From the NCBI GenBank assembly GCA_032718475.1, contig JAUCBJ010001759.1:1-51234 (forward strand): a DNA stretch of 51,234 nucleotides. The letters run 5' to 3'. A program made the translations under genes and the position numbers. Below are positions 25,101 through 35,539 of the stretch, in pieces (within the stretch, counting starts at the first letter, position 1; the number at the start of each line of letters is the position of its first letter). The notes under the pieces are model-generated. The model was not told where the DNA came from. It searched no databases and saw only the letters and a list, made by a program, of their open reading frames with translations. The stretch comes from Nemertoderma westbladi (Eukaryota; Xenacoelomorpha; Nemertodermatida; Nemertodermatidae).

Positions 25101-28100
25101 ATCGGTTTCTCCCTCTGGGTTCTACCATCGGTTTCTCCCTCTGGGTTCTACCATCGGTTTCTCCCTCTGGGTTCTACCATCGGTTTCTCCCTCTGGGTTC
25201 TACCATCGGTTTCTCCCTCTGGGTTCTACCATCGGTTTCTCCCTCTGGGTTCTACCATCGGTTTCTCCCTCTGGGTTCTACCATCGGTTTCTCCCTCTGG
25301 GTTCTACCATCGGTTTCTCCCTCTGGGTTCTACCATCGGTTTCTCCCTCTGGGTTCTACCATCGGTTTCTCCCTCTGGGTTCTACCATCGGTTTCTCCCT
25401 CTGGGTTCTACCATCGGTTTCTCCCTCTGGGTTCTACCATCGGTTTCTCCCTCTGGGTTCTACCATCGGTTTCTCCCTCTGGGTTCTACCATCGGTTTCT
25501 CCCTCTGGGTTCTACCATCGGTTTCTCCCTCTGGGTTCTACCATCGGTTTCTCCCTCTGGGTTCTACCATCGGTTTCTCCCTCTGGGTTCTACCATCGGT
25601 TTCTCCCTCTGGGTTCTACCATCGGTTTCTCCCTCTGGGTTCTACCATCGGTTTCTCCCTCTGGGTTCTACCATCGGTTTCTCCCTCTGGGTTCTACCAT
25701 CGGTTTCTCCCTCTGGGTTCTACCATCGGTTTCTCCCTCTGGGTTCTACCATCGGTTTCTCCCTCTGGGTTCTACCATCGGTTTCTCCCTCTGGGTTCTA
25801 CCATCGGTTTCTCCCTCTGGGTTCTGCCATCGGTTTCTCCCTCTGGGTTCTACCATCGGTTTCTCCCTCTGGGTTCTACCATCGGTTTCTCCCTCTGGGT
25901 TCTACCATCGGTTTCTCCCTCTGGGTTCTACCATCGGTTTCTCCCTCTGGGTTCTACCATCGGTTTCTCCCTCTGGGTTCTACCATCGGTTTCTCCCTCT
26001 GGGTTCTACCATCGGTTTCTCCCTCTGGGTTCTACCATCGGTTTCTCCCTCTGGGTTCTACCATCGGTTTCTCCCTCTGGGTTCTACCATCGGTTTCTCC
26101 CTCTGGGTTCTACCATCGGTTTCTCCCTCTGGGTTCTACCATCGGTTTCTCCCTCTGGGTTCTACCATCGGTTTCTCCCTCTGGGTTCTACCATCGGTTT
26201 CTCCCTCTGGGTTCTACCATCGGTTTCTCCCTCTGGGTTCTACCATCGGTTTCTCCCTCTGGGTTCTACCATCGGTTTCTCCCTCTGGGTTCTACCATCG
26301 GTTTCTCCCTCTGGGTTCTACCATCGGTTTCTCCCTCTGGGTTCTACCATCGGTTTCTCCCTCTGGGTTCTACCATCGGTTTCTCCCTTTGGGTTCTACC
26401 ATCGGTTTCTCCCTCTGGGTTCTACCATCGGTTTCTCCCTCTGGGTTCTACCATCGGTTTCTCCCTCTGGGTTCTACCATCGGTTTCTCCCTCTGGGTTC
26501 TACCATCGGTTTCTCCCTCTGGGTTCTACCATCGGTTTCTCCCTCTGGGTTCTACCATCGGTTTCTCCCTCTGGGTTCTACCATCGGTTTCTCCCTCTGG
26601 GTTCTACCATCGGTTTCTCCCTCTGGGTTCTACCATTGGTTTCTCCCTCTGGGTTCTGCCATTGGTTTCTCCCTCTGGGTTCTACCATCGGTTTCTCCCT
26701 CTGGGTTCTACCATCGGTTTCTCCCTCTGGGTTCTACCATCGGTTACTCCCTCTGGGTTCTACCATCGGTTTCTCCCTCTGGGTTCTACCATCGGTTTCT
26801 CCCTCTGGGTTCTACCATCTACCATCGGTTTCTCCCTCTGGGTTCTACCATCTACCATCGGTTTCTCCCTCTGGGTTCTACCATCTACCATCGCTTTCTC
26901 CCTCTGGGTTCTACCATCTGCCATCGGTTTCTCCCTCTGGGTTCTACCATCGGTTTCTCCCTCTGGGTTCTACCATCGGTTTCTCCCTCTGGGTTCTACC
27001 ATCGGTTTCTCCCGCTGGGTTCTGCCATCGGTTTCTCCCTCTGGGTTCTACCATCGGTTTCTCCCTTTGGGTTCTACCATCGGTTTCTCCCTTTGGGTTC
27101 TACCATCGGTTTCTCCCTCTGGGTTCTACCATCGGTTTCTCCCTCTGGGTTCTACCATCGGTTTCTCCCTTTGGGTTCCACCATCGGTTTCTCCCTCTGG
27201 GTTCTACCATCGGTTTCTCCCTCTGGGTTCTACCATCGGTTTCTCCCTCTGGGTTCTACCATCGGTTTCTCCCTCTGGGTTCTACCATCGGTTTCTCCCT
27301 CTGGGTTCTACCATCGGTTTCTCCCTCTGGGTTCTACCATCGGTTTCTCCCTCTGGGATCTTCCATCGGTTTCTCCCCCTGGGTTCTACCATCGGTTTCT
27401 CCCTTTGGGTTCTACCATCTGTTTCTCCCTCTGGGTTGTACCATCTGTTTCTCCCTCTGGGTTCTACCATCGGTTTCTCCCTCTGGGTTCTACCATCGTT
27501 TTCTCCCTCTGGGTTCTACCATCTACCATCGGTTTCTCCTTCTGGGTTCTACCATTGGTTTCTCCCTCTGGGTTCTACCATCTACCATCGCTTTCTCCCT
27601 CTGGGTTCTACCATCTGCCATCGGTTTCTCCCTCTGGGTTCTACCATCGGTTTCTCCCTCTGGGTTCTACCATCGGTTTCTCCCTTTGGGTTCCACCATC
27701 GGTTTCTCCCTCTGGGTTCTACCATCGGTTTCTCCCTCTGGGTTCTACCATCGGTTTCTCCCTCTGGGTTCTACCATCGGTTTCTCCCTCTGGGTTCTAC
27801 CATCGGTTTCTCCCTCTGGGTTCTACCATCGGTTTCTCCCTCTGGGTTCTACCATCGGTTTCTCCCTCTGGGATCTTCCATCGGTTTCTCCCCCTGGGTT
27901 CTACCATCGGTTTCTCCCTTTGGGTTCTACCATCTGTTTCTCCCTCTGGGTTGTACCATCTGTTTCTCCCTCTGGGTTCTACCATCGGTTTCTCCCTCTG
28001 GGTTCTACCATCGTTTTCTCCCTCTGGGTTCTACCATCTACCATCGGTTTCTCCTTCTGGGTTCTACCATTGGTTTCTCCCTCTGGGTTCTACCATCGGT

Positions 28101-28512
28101 TTCTCCCTCTTGGTTCTACCATCGGTTTCTCCCTCTGGGTTCTACCATCGGTTTCTCCCTCTGGGTTCTACCATCGGTTTCTCCCTCTGGGTTCTACCAT
28201 CGGTTTCTCCCTCTGGGTTCTACCCTCGGTTTCTCCCTCTGGGTTCTGCCATCGGTTTCTCCCTCTGGATTCTACCATCGGTTTCTCCCTCTGGGTTCTA
28301 CCATCGGTTCCTCCCTCTGGGTTCCACCATTGGTTTCTCCCTCTGGGTTCTGCCATCGGTTTCTCCCTCTGGGTTCTACCATCGGTTTCTCCCTCTGGGT
28401 TCTACCATCGGTTTCTCCCTCTGGGTTCTACCCTCGGTTTCTCCCTCTGGGTTCTACCATCGGTTTCTCCCTCTGGGTTCTACCATCGGTTTCTCCCTCT
28501 GGGTTCTACCAT
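19186..28512 (+). repeat. 26-bp minisatellite, main block (about 358 units)
   Basis: 9327 bp of a 26-bp unit (for example 19201-19226), lying in PFAS intron 9496-32090. The unit has 10 T, 9 C, 5 G and 2 A. The middle (about 22900-26350) is almost invariant, while the two ends carry more variants (CTTTGGG, CCGCTGGG, CATTGG, CATCTG, TGCCATC and short insertions near 21030, 22730, 26820-26920 and 27520). That is the pattern expected if homogenisation acts in the centre. Because 26 is not a multiple of three, each forward frame cycles through all phases; no unit contains a stop in any forward phase, giving three overlapping frames of more than 3000 codons. These are not genes. I found no AG dinucleotide inside the array. 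Confidence 0.98.
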
Positions 28513-29075
28513 ACTCTAGGTTCTCTAACTGCTGAGGACACCAAATCTCTGGATGGCACATTCACAAGAATGCTACGCCGGGTTCATTGTGTCAAGTACA
28601 ATGCACACATCTCCAACCAGACACTATATAACATTGGAGGTGTCTCATTGGTTCCCCCAAGCTTGACACTAGAACAAAATCGCCTCCGCTTTGCAGGCCT
28701 TCATTGTGTCAAGTACAATTCACACATCTCCAACCAGACACTATATAACATTGGAGGTGTCTCATTGGTTCCCCCAAGCTTGACACTAGAACAAAATCGC
28801 CTCCGCTTTGCAGGACATTGCTTTTGCCGTGAAGACCAGCCAGTGCATAATCTTGTACTTTGACAGCCTCATGGAGTGAATAAGCATGGTGGACAGCCCA
28901 TGACTTTCTTGAGACGCATCTTAAAGGACACTGGCCTTGAAGATGCGGATGATCTAGCAAATGTCATGGGTGATAGGGAGTTGTGGCGGCGCAATTTTGT
29001 CGACAAGTCGGCACAGCATTCTTAAAAATGCAGCTGCTATGTAGCATGCCGATCCTAGTAGTAGTAAGTAGTAAG
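28513..29075 (+). mobile_element. RTE-like LINE, 3' fragment with internal duplication
   Basis: Directly after the last 26-bp unit the + strand encodes SLTAEDTKSLDGTFTRMLRR, then LRFAGHC and HNLVL, with an in-frame TGA at 28861-28863, then RILKDTGLEDADDLANVMGD and DRELWRRNF. This is the C-terminal tail of RTE-like RT proteins. About 117 bp (28584-28700) is repeated in tandem at 28701-28817 (HCVKYN.HISNQTLYNIGG twice). A 3' tail of TAG triplets (about 29055-29072) follows, as in other RTE copies here. 5'-truncated and inactive. Confidence 0.8.
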
Positions 29076-29173
29076 ATTCATTGGGCACTGCCGGAGAAGT
29101 AAAGACGAGTGGCACTGCCGGAGAAGTAAAGATGAGGTCATACCAGATCTACTGCTCTGGCAACCTCGGGAAG
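29076..29173 (+). mobile_element. RTE-like fragment with 27-bp duplication
   Basis: GGCACTGCCGGAGAAGTAAAGA occurs at 29084 and again at 29111, followed by GAGGTCATACCAGATCTACT and CTCTGGCAACC. The same order is seen in the RTE-like copies at 40300-40350 and, inverted, near 34260-34300. A short relic abutting the previous RTE tail. Confidence 0.7.
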
Positions 29174-29483
29174 TAATTTTCTAGACTAGAATGGAAGTTT
29201 TTAAGATTGTTCAGAACTAAATTCAATATCACAGAATATATTTAGTAGCTTGTAGCTTGTTGCCATTCCGTGACACCATTCAATTTAAATGGGTCCACCA
29301 AGAAATCAAGAGAGGCTCATGGACAATATATTTATAATGCCACCACATGGGAAACGTTAGAAACAGTTGCCATGGTAACCTGCACACCACGATGGTAACG
29401 AATTACAAATTACAAAATCTCAACGGATGCAAATGGCGATGCGTTGCGAGTGTAAAATACCATCGAGTTATTATTAAAATCAT
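29174..29483 (+). other. Intronic sequence, nothing recognised
   Basis: About 310 bp with no coding frame, repeat or RNA gene that I can support, between RTE fragments and the 5'-truncated LINE that starts near 29484. Confidence 0.5.
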
Positions 29484-31389
29484 CGTCATGAATGCAAACT
29501 AGCCAGTAGTCGCTCTATGCAACAACTCTATAAATACTTCAAATCTTTACGAAACACCAGTGCTATACCACCTCTTGTAACTTATAATGGGTATACCGCA
29601 TGTACACCGGCAGAACAAGCTGACCTTTTTTCCGAATTCTTCCACTCAGTTTACAAAAAGCCAGCAATAAAAACAGCAGCAATTACTCCTCCAACATTAT
29701 CCCCCACTGAGGATCCCTACCACGATAACTTTATTGACGACTACGATGTGTCTGTATCCACTGTACAACTACTCCTCTAGTCTAGGATCGGCATGCTGCA
29801 TTGCAGCTGCATTTTTAAGAATGCTGTGCCGGCTTGTCAACAAAATTTCACCGCCACAACTCCCTGATTCTTGTGAATCAGGGCCAGCCACTACTCCTAA
29901 CATCACTAAATGTTACCAAAGCCAGAGGCCCCGATAACTTACCACCACGTTTCCTCCAACAATTAACCGTACTACTGTAGCACTAGCACCATCTTTAGCT
30001 GCATTGGTGTTTAAAGACAACTGTTACTTTCCACGAGAATGGAAACACGCATCAATATCACCACGACATAAGAAGGGCAATAGAACTCCAGTATCGCTTT
30101 ACCGTCCAATATCTTTACTTGCTATCCTCTAGAAAGTTCTAGAACGATGTATCTACATGCCAATTTACAGCCATCTTCGTCCACTTTATCATCGCGCTCA
30201 GTACGGTTTTAGAAAAGGCCGCTCACCTGTTCTTCAACTGCTTGTGGTTTTAGATAAAATATATCACGCTATAGAAAATAATGATTCAACAATAGAAATA
30301 ATTTATCTAGACTTTCAAAAGGCTTTTGACTCTCTATCTCATAGTTCGGTGCTACTAAAGTTATGGAAATTAGGAATTCGGGGAAAACTATGGGAAATGA
30401 TACGTAGCTATTTATCAGATAGAACTCAATCAGTGAAAGTTGTGGATGCAGTGTCAAAAACTAAAGATGTTGACAGCGGGACTCCGCAAGGAAGTATTCT
30501 AGCAACTTTGTTATTCCTAGTAGAATCGAATGACCTACCGAACATTTGCACACAAACAGACCCTTATCTACTCGCTGACGATTGCAAACTTGTTTCCATA
30601 TATCCGACAACCAATCCCCCACAAATACAAGACGATTTAAATAAATTATCAGTCTGGGGTCAAAGTAACGGTCTTGAATTTAATATCAGCAAATGTAAAC
30701 AACTTATCTTTCAAGGGCAGTCCAACGTAAAATTTATTAATAGCCATCCGATAGAACGAACCACCTCAGAAAAAGATCTGGGAGTCACCTTCTCATCGAA
30801 TATTACCTGGACCGCTCACGTAACTGAAAAATGCAGTAAAGGAAACATGGCCTTCCAACTAATAAAACGTAACTGTGCATCAAATCTTACCGCTCTATCG
30901 AAATTAAATATGTACAAATCTATGATTCTACCGATAATAACCTATGCATCACCATGTTGGTCTCCAAATAAACACGACCTATCACGTATAGAGAGTCTAC
31001 AACGACGTGCCACTATCTGGATACTACGAGATAATGAATCGACCTACACAGATCGGCTCAAATCACTTAACATACTCCCCCGTTCGCTCTACCTACAACT
31101 CCTAGATTTGATGACGCTGTCGAAGATTATCGCTGGAAAATGCGATATCAACTGGGAAGAACACCTCAAACTAAGCAGACCATCAAACCAAAATACTCGT
31201 TCAAATGATCGGATTTTATTTAATGTTGTGCGGCCGAAGAAATGCAAGTCAGAACAAAACGTTTGGTTCCGAGTAGCTTACATTTCAAATGTATTACCTA
31301 ATCGAATCAATTTCACAAACCATGTAGGGCTTAAATCTCGTCTGATCGATTTATTTTGGAGGTACTTAAATTATTTTGGAGGTACTTAA
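29484..31389 (+). pseudogene. CR1/Jockey-like LINE reverse transcriptase, 5'-truncated
   Basis: 29517-29780 encodes the pre-RT segment (LYKYFKSLRN, ADLFSEFFHSVY). After a 113-bp insertion the RT resumes (ARGPDNLPP near 29917; YRPISLLAIL near 30100). A TAG lies at 30130-30132, and the frame from 30157 to 31389 (410 codons) carries YGFRKGRSPV, YLDFQKAFDSL (motif A), GTPQGSIL (motif B), LLADDCKLV (catalytic ADD, with Leu instead of the usual Phe/Tyr before it), EKDLGVTFSSNITW and the C-terminal YKSMILPIITYASPCW tail. A 20-bp direct repeat (AATTATTTTGGAGGTACTTA) lies at its 3' end. No endonuclease remains. Sense to PFAS. Frameshifts and stops make it inactive. Confidence 0.85.
29777..29889 (-). 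mobile_element. Minimal RTE tail insertion inside the LINE
   Basis: 113 bp interrupt the LINE RT. Flanking copies of ACTACTCCT at 29768-29776 and 29890-29898 form a 9-bp target site duplication. The insert, read on the minus strand, matches the last ~90 bp of the RTE fragment at 28970-29060 (ATTTTGT.GACAAG.CGGCACAGCATTC), so it is an extremely 5'-truncated RTE insertion. Confidence 0.85.
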
Positions 31390-32090
31390 TTAAACACTAC
31401 TCAATTGATATTCCCTGTAGCTGGTCGGTGTGCTGCAGCTGCGTCTTGATGAACTGTAGAAATAATAACTCTCGTCTCGATGATTTATACCCATAGATAA
31501 CGACTTATATTCTATAATGCTTTATTTAATTAATACAAATTTTATTACACTTCAGATCCACTGTGACCCTTTTAATACGTATTTACTGCATCTCATTTTA
31601 AATTTAATACGCATATATTTTATCTCATTTTATGACATCAGAGACCGACCCTTTTATTAATACGTATATATATATATTTCATCTTATTTTAATACAAATA
31701 TTTCTATCTAATTTCATATAACATCCAGTCTTCTGACCCTTTTAACTTCTTCGTTTAATCTCATAATTAACACGGCCTTTTTGAGACCAATTACATACAG
31801 TAATAATTTTAATTCGGTGTATTTTAATGCACCTTAATTAATTATTAACTCATATTTTAAACTAAGTAATTTATGTAATGTATCTTTTATGGGGGAAACC
31901 CCATCACCATAAAATACTATAGTTAAATTGTCTATGCAGTCTTTGTTCAGTTCTAAGTTATGGTGTAAATTTATATTAATAATAATAATAATAATAATAA
32001 CTATTATTTCTTTCACTGGTGAGCTGAGAGACTTTCCTTTGGTTTCATTAACTTTCGTTTTTTAATTAATTTATTTTATTTTCCTTTCAG
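31390..32090 (+). other. AT-rich intron end with degenerate repeats
   Basis: No gene. GACCCTTTTAAT-like blocks recur at 31565, 31647 and 31735 (spacing 82 and 88 bp), each followed by ATACGTAT or related AT-rich text. An (ATA)n microsatellite lies at about 31976-31999. The polypyrimidine tract and acceptor of the PFAS exon end at 32090. Confidence 0.6.
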
Positions 32091-32885
32091 ATCTTTCGGA
32101 TGTGCAACCGGGTCCAGGTCGGGGACCCGTATCGAGTGGGTCAAACCGATAATGTTCTCCGGGGGGATGGGCGCGGTCGCTGCGGACCACGTTACCAAGG
32201 CGACGCCGCGCGCGGGCTGGCTGGTCACCAAGGTGGGCGGCCCGGTCTACCGGATAGGGGTCGGCGGGGGTGCGGCCTCGTCCGCGGTCGTCCAGGGTGA
32301 CCGCGCGGCCGAGCTCGACTTCGGCGCGGTGCAGCGCGGAGATGCTGAGATGGAGCAGAAGATGAACCGGGTGGTCCGCGCGTGCATCGAGTCGGCGAGG
32401 AACCCCATCGAGACGATCCACGACCAGGGCGCCGGTGGCAATGGGAACGTCCTCAAGGAGTTGGTGGAGCCGCTCGGGGCCCGGATTCGAACCCGGGACT
32501 TCCGGCTCGGGGACCCCACGATCGGGGTCATGGAGTTGTGGGGCGCTGAGTACCAGGAGAGCAACGCGTTGCTGGTGGCTGCCGCCGATAAGGGCCGACT
32601 GGACGCGATCTGTCGACGTGAGAAGTGCCCGGTGGATTACGTTGGGGTCGTTACGGATAGCGGCCGCGTAGTCCTCGAGACCGAGAACGGACGCACCCCG
32701 GTAGACCTCCCCTTGGAACTGGTCCTCGGTAAGATGCCCCGGAAGGACTTCTATCTGTCCCGAATATCTACCGTCTTCCCTCGCATTAATCTCGATTCCG
32801 TTGTATCGGTGCACAGCGCTCTCCAGTTGGTACTGCGATTGCCTTCTGTCGCCTCCAAGAGATATCTAACTAATAAGGTGGACCG
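32091..32885 (+). CDS. PFAS: PFAS exon: central ATPase-like domain
   Basis: Acceptor TTTTCCTTTCAG ends at 32090 and donor GTGAGT starts at 32886. The first base completes the Arg codon from 9494-9495. The product contains IEWVKPIMFSGGMGA, GGPVYRIGVGGGAASS, LDFGAVQRGDAEMEQKMNR, HDQGAGGNGNVLKEL, WGAEYQESNALL, ELVLGKMPRKDF and LPSVASKRYLTNKVDR, all hallmark PFAS segments, including the glycine-rich nucleotide-binding loops and the acidic metal-ligand region. The linker after VLETENGR is shorter than in mammals. The exon ends with CG of an Arg codon. GC content and third-position GC are high compared with both introns. Confidence 0.97.
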
Positions 32886-33218
32886 GTGAGTTTCTATATT
32901 CTACGTAATCTTGTTACTTTTATTTAGAATATAGTTTAATACACTGTAACACAGTTTAAGTAAATAAAAAATAATAATTAATATATAAAATAAATATTAA
33001 TATTAATATTACTATAATTATTTGATTATTTATTTTTTTTATAATTTGTAATTATTACACTCAGTAACCAGTAAGTCTAACAGGTTCACTAACGCTAACT
33101 CTGGTTGTTATAATCTGGGCAGAACATCAAACCTTGAGGCCTCAGGGTCGACCCCTGGTCGGGCAGTACTGTTTGAGACTATGTTGTACTTTAATTTTCT
33201 ATTATATTTCCTCTCCAG
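32886..33218 (+). other. PFAS: PFAS intron, 333 bp
   Basis: The only short intron visible: donor GTGAGT at 32886, acceptor TTTCCTCTCCAG ending at 33218. AT-rich and without array expansion. A tRNA-arm-like stretch near 33140-33160 was considered and not accepted. Confidence 0.9.
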
Positions 33219-33500
33219 GTCTGTCACTGGTCTTGTCGCCCAGCAGCAGTGCGTTGGCCCATTGCATACGCCCCTAGCGGACTGCGCCGTAGTTGCCCTA
33301 TCTCCGCTGGGTTTGGAGGGCGCCGCCACTGGTATTGGGGAACAACCGATAAAGATGTTGGTTGATGTGGCCGCAGGGGGGCGTATGACCGTGGCTGAGT
33401 CCTTGACCAACCTTGTCTGGGCCGGGATCTCCGAACTGAGGGACGTTAAGTGTAGTGGAAACTGGATGTGGCCTGCGAAGCTGCCAGGGGAAGGTGCCAG
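33219..33500 (+). CDS. PFAS: PFAS exon: second AIRS-like domain start
   Basis: GT at 33219-33220 follows the acceptor CTCTCCAG, and the first base completes CGG (Arg) across the junction. The product includes LVAQQQCVGPLHTPLADCAVVAL, TGIGEQPIKML, VAESLTNLVW and ELRDVKCSGNWMWPAKLPGEGA, matching the start of the second ATPase-like half of PFAS. The exon stops at AG (33499-33500) before donor GTGGGT. Reading through the donor leaves the conserved alignment at once, which supports this end. Confidence 0.96.
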
Positions 33501-33832
33501 GTGGGTGGGTGCACACTACACACAGGTACTAGGTCGGAACATACATAATACCACTAACATAGGTGTTGGTGGTGCGTTAGATTATTGGTGGGTAACAGTT
33601 TTGAATTTACCAAAATAAAACAAAATAGTATAAATTTATAATAAATATAAGTTTATAATAAAACCAAAATAAAAGTAATATATACTGCTGTACTGAAATG
33701 CATTCTATTAGCTAGTTAGGTTGTACAGCTATACAGTCTGCTGAATACCGGTACCAATTTAAACACTGAAAATATTGGCATTTTTACAAATCATTACTAA
33801 TAAGTATTTCATTAAACTTCCTGGCTTCTGCA
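33501..33832 (+). other. PFAS: Start of the third visible PFAS intron
   Basis: Donor GTGGGT at 33501. The remainder is AT-rich, with no gene or repeat that I recognise before LINE-like coding sequence begins near 33833. Confidence 0.6.
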
Positions 33833-35440
33833 ATGCGTGTATGCCTCGAAAGGTTAAGAAGAGAAGGTGTAAATCCAGGCAATACCTCAACTGCAACTGT
33901 TGTCGATGTCGGCTCTAATAAACCTGCTCTTATAGTGTCCCCTAGCCCTACTGTTGCTCTGTCTAAAATGTTCTTATCTTCCGGTACGGGTAGCGGTAGT
34001 TCGCCTTCTGCTTCTTCTCAAACTTTGGCCAACTTTAAGCAGGCGTCACCATTGTCTATTAGGCCCACAGACACTGTAGTAGGTACTACTACTACTAAGT
34101 CGAGCGAACTCGGACAGTGGAAATGAGATCCTTCCAGGCTTCCCGATTCTCCATAGTTGTCGCAATTTCGTTTCTCCCAAGTTCAGTATCCCTTTCAAGT
34201 TGATCTATATATGTTATGGCAGGTCGTCCACGACTACGCTTTCCATGAGTTGGTTGCCAGAGAAGTTGATCTGGTATGACCTTCTTTACTTCGCCAGCAG
34301 TGCCCACTGAATCTTAATCTGCGTTCACGGAGGGTGGTTGATACAGGTGGTATTGTACCATAAAGCTCGGCGTTTGTCATGTGTTGTCTCCAGCTGATGT
34401 TTAGGGCTGCCCTTAGTAGTCTTGTGTAGCAACCATCAATTCGTTGTTCAAGTGAGTCAGTGTCCAGGTCTCACCCCCGTATAAAAGTACACTTTCCACT
34501 GTGGCTCGAAAGAACTTGGCCTTCAGGTGTAGGTACCGGTAGGCGAAATAATACCGACACTGGCGCCATTATAGAACAGGATATGGCACGCGAAATAGCC
34601 CGCCTTGTTACTGCTGAGGTTACAGCACAACTGTCGTCTTATGTAGATAACCTCAATTTGGATGCTGTTACCTGCAAGACAGCGCATCAAAACACAGCCT
34701 AGATCCGCACCCTGCAAAACAATAGCGATTACATCGAACAGGAATTACTTCTCAACAGTATTGAAATGAGAGGGAAGGCTGTGTCGTCCTTGCTTAGGTC
34801 TAAAGGTGACAAATATAAGTTTGTTAAATATCTAGTGCGCTTTATTGGTTGCGAGGAAAGCGTAGTGAATGACATTTTGCGTGTTTATTCACCAAATTAC
34901 CCCGGATCTATTATAGTTTCTTTCGTTCGCGATACATCACGATACGATTTCATTACTAAGAAAAAAAAACTCAAATCAATTAACCCTACTCAGACAGAAT
35001 CGCGCGATCTGTATACTAACAAAGTAGTTATACATGAGTGTTTAACTGAGAACAGGCGTTCTGTTCTCCGAGCGGCACTTGGAAATGTGAATGCTGGTTC
35101 GTTGAAGACCGCTTGGTCCATCAATGGATTGATCTGGGTATGTTCTAATAACGGGGTCAAACGTGTAGTTTTCTCATCCACCGATATCCAGTCGCTTTCG
35201 CAAGCCAGTCGCGATGGTACTGCCACTGCTCAGGATACCATGACGACTGCAGGTGGCGGTTCAACTCCTACACCACAGGGACCGATATCAGTTCATGCGA
35301 GTCCCGGGCGTGCCTATGGCAACATTCAACCGAGGCGGCTTCTGAGTCCTATAGTGACTGATTCACCTTCACGTAATTTGGTTCACATGCCTCCATGCGG
35401 CTCCCGTTTCTCTCCTATTTCTAATGATAACGGCTCTAAC
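33833..35440 (+). pseudogene. LINE ORF1-like protein, split by an RTE insertion
   Basis: Fragments 33833-34086, 34537-34702 and 34766-35440 form one degraded reading unit if the 34087-34528 insertion is ignored; a stop (TAG, 34700-34702) and frame changes remain. The first part is Ser/Thr/Pro-rich. The second has an amphipathic helix (EQDMAREIARLVTAEVTAQL). The third carries a globular segment ending VIHECLTENRRSVLRAALG and KTAWSINGLIWV, similar to the C-terminal domain of ORF1 proteins of CR1/Jockey-type LINEs (baculovirus FP-like fold). No zinc knuckle is visible. Its ORF2 does not follow; at 35441 an oppositely oriented LINE begins. Confidence 0.6.
34087..34528 (-). mobile_element. RTE-like 3' fragment inserted in LINE ORF1
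   Basis: Bounded by an 8-bp duplication GTAGGTAC at 34079-34086 and 34529-34536. The minus strand encodes the RTE C-terminal tail (LLWQPTHGKRSRGRPAITY, REAWKDLISTVRVRST) with small deletions and ends in TAGTAGTAG. It is near identical (my estimate is above 95%) to 40088-40525 in the opposite orientation. Confidence 0.9.
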
Positions 35441-35488
35441 CAGTTCAATTCAATTCAATTTATTTATTTATTTCCATAGATTGCATAA

Positions 35489-35539
35489 TGATTGACGTGG
35501 GCCCCATAGCATAGCTAGTGTAGGGCACCACGTCAATCA
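35489..35539 (-). other. 12-bp stem-loop near LINE 3' end
   Basis: TGATTGACGTGG (35489-35500) and its perfect complement (35528-35539) enclose a 27-nt loop, within 60 bp of the tail of the minus-strand LINE. GCATAATG flanks the stem on both sides (35483-35490 and 35540-35547). LINE 3' hairpins can be recognised by the element's own RT; that role here is inference. Confidence 0.7.

Noticed and set aside
19186-28512. CRISPR-like array
   Set aside because: Units are directly contiguous without variable spacers, and the context is an animal gene.
19167-28863. Three overlapping + strand frames of more than 3000 codons
   Set aside because: They are the 26-bp minisatellite read in three phases. 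26 is not divisible by three and no unit phase has a stop, so openness is arithmetic. No domain, and the array lies inside a PFAS intron.
32478-32510. tRNA T-arm-like sequence on the minus strand (GGGTTCGAATCC)
   Set aside because: It lies within a conserved PFAS coding exon, and no acceptor, D or anticodon arm fits around it.
32071-32814. 247-codon minus-strand frame opposite a PFAS exon
   Set aside because: GC-rich coding DNA often keeps antisense frames open; the + strand product is unmistakably PFAS.
33140-33165. tRNA/SINE B-box-like text in the 333-bp PFAS intron
   Set aside because: Only a short GGGTCGACCCC resemblance; no A box, tail or target duplication.
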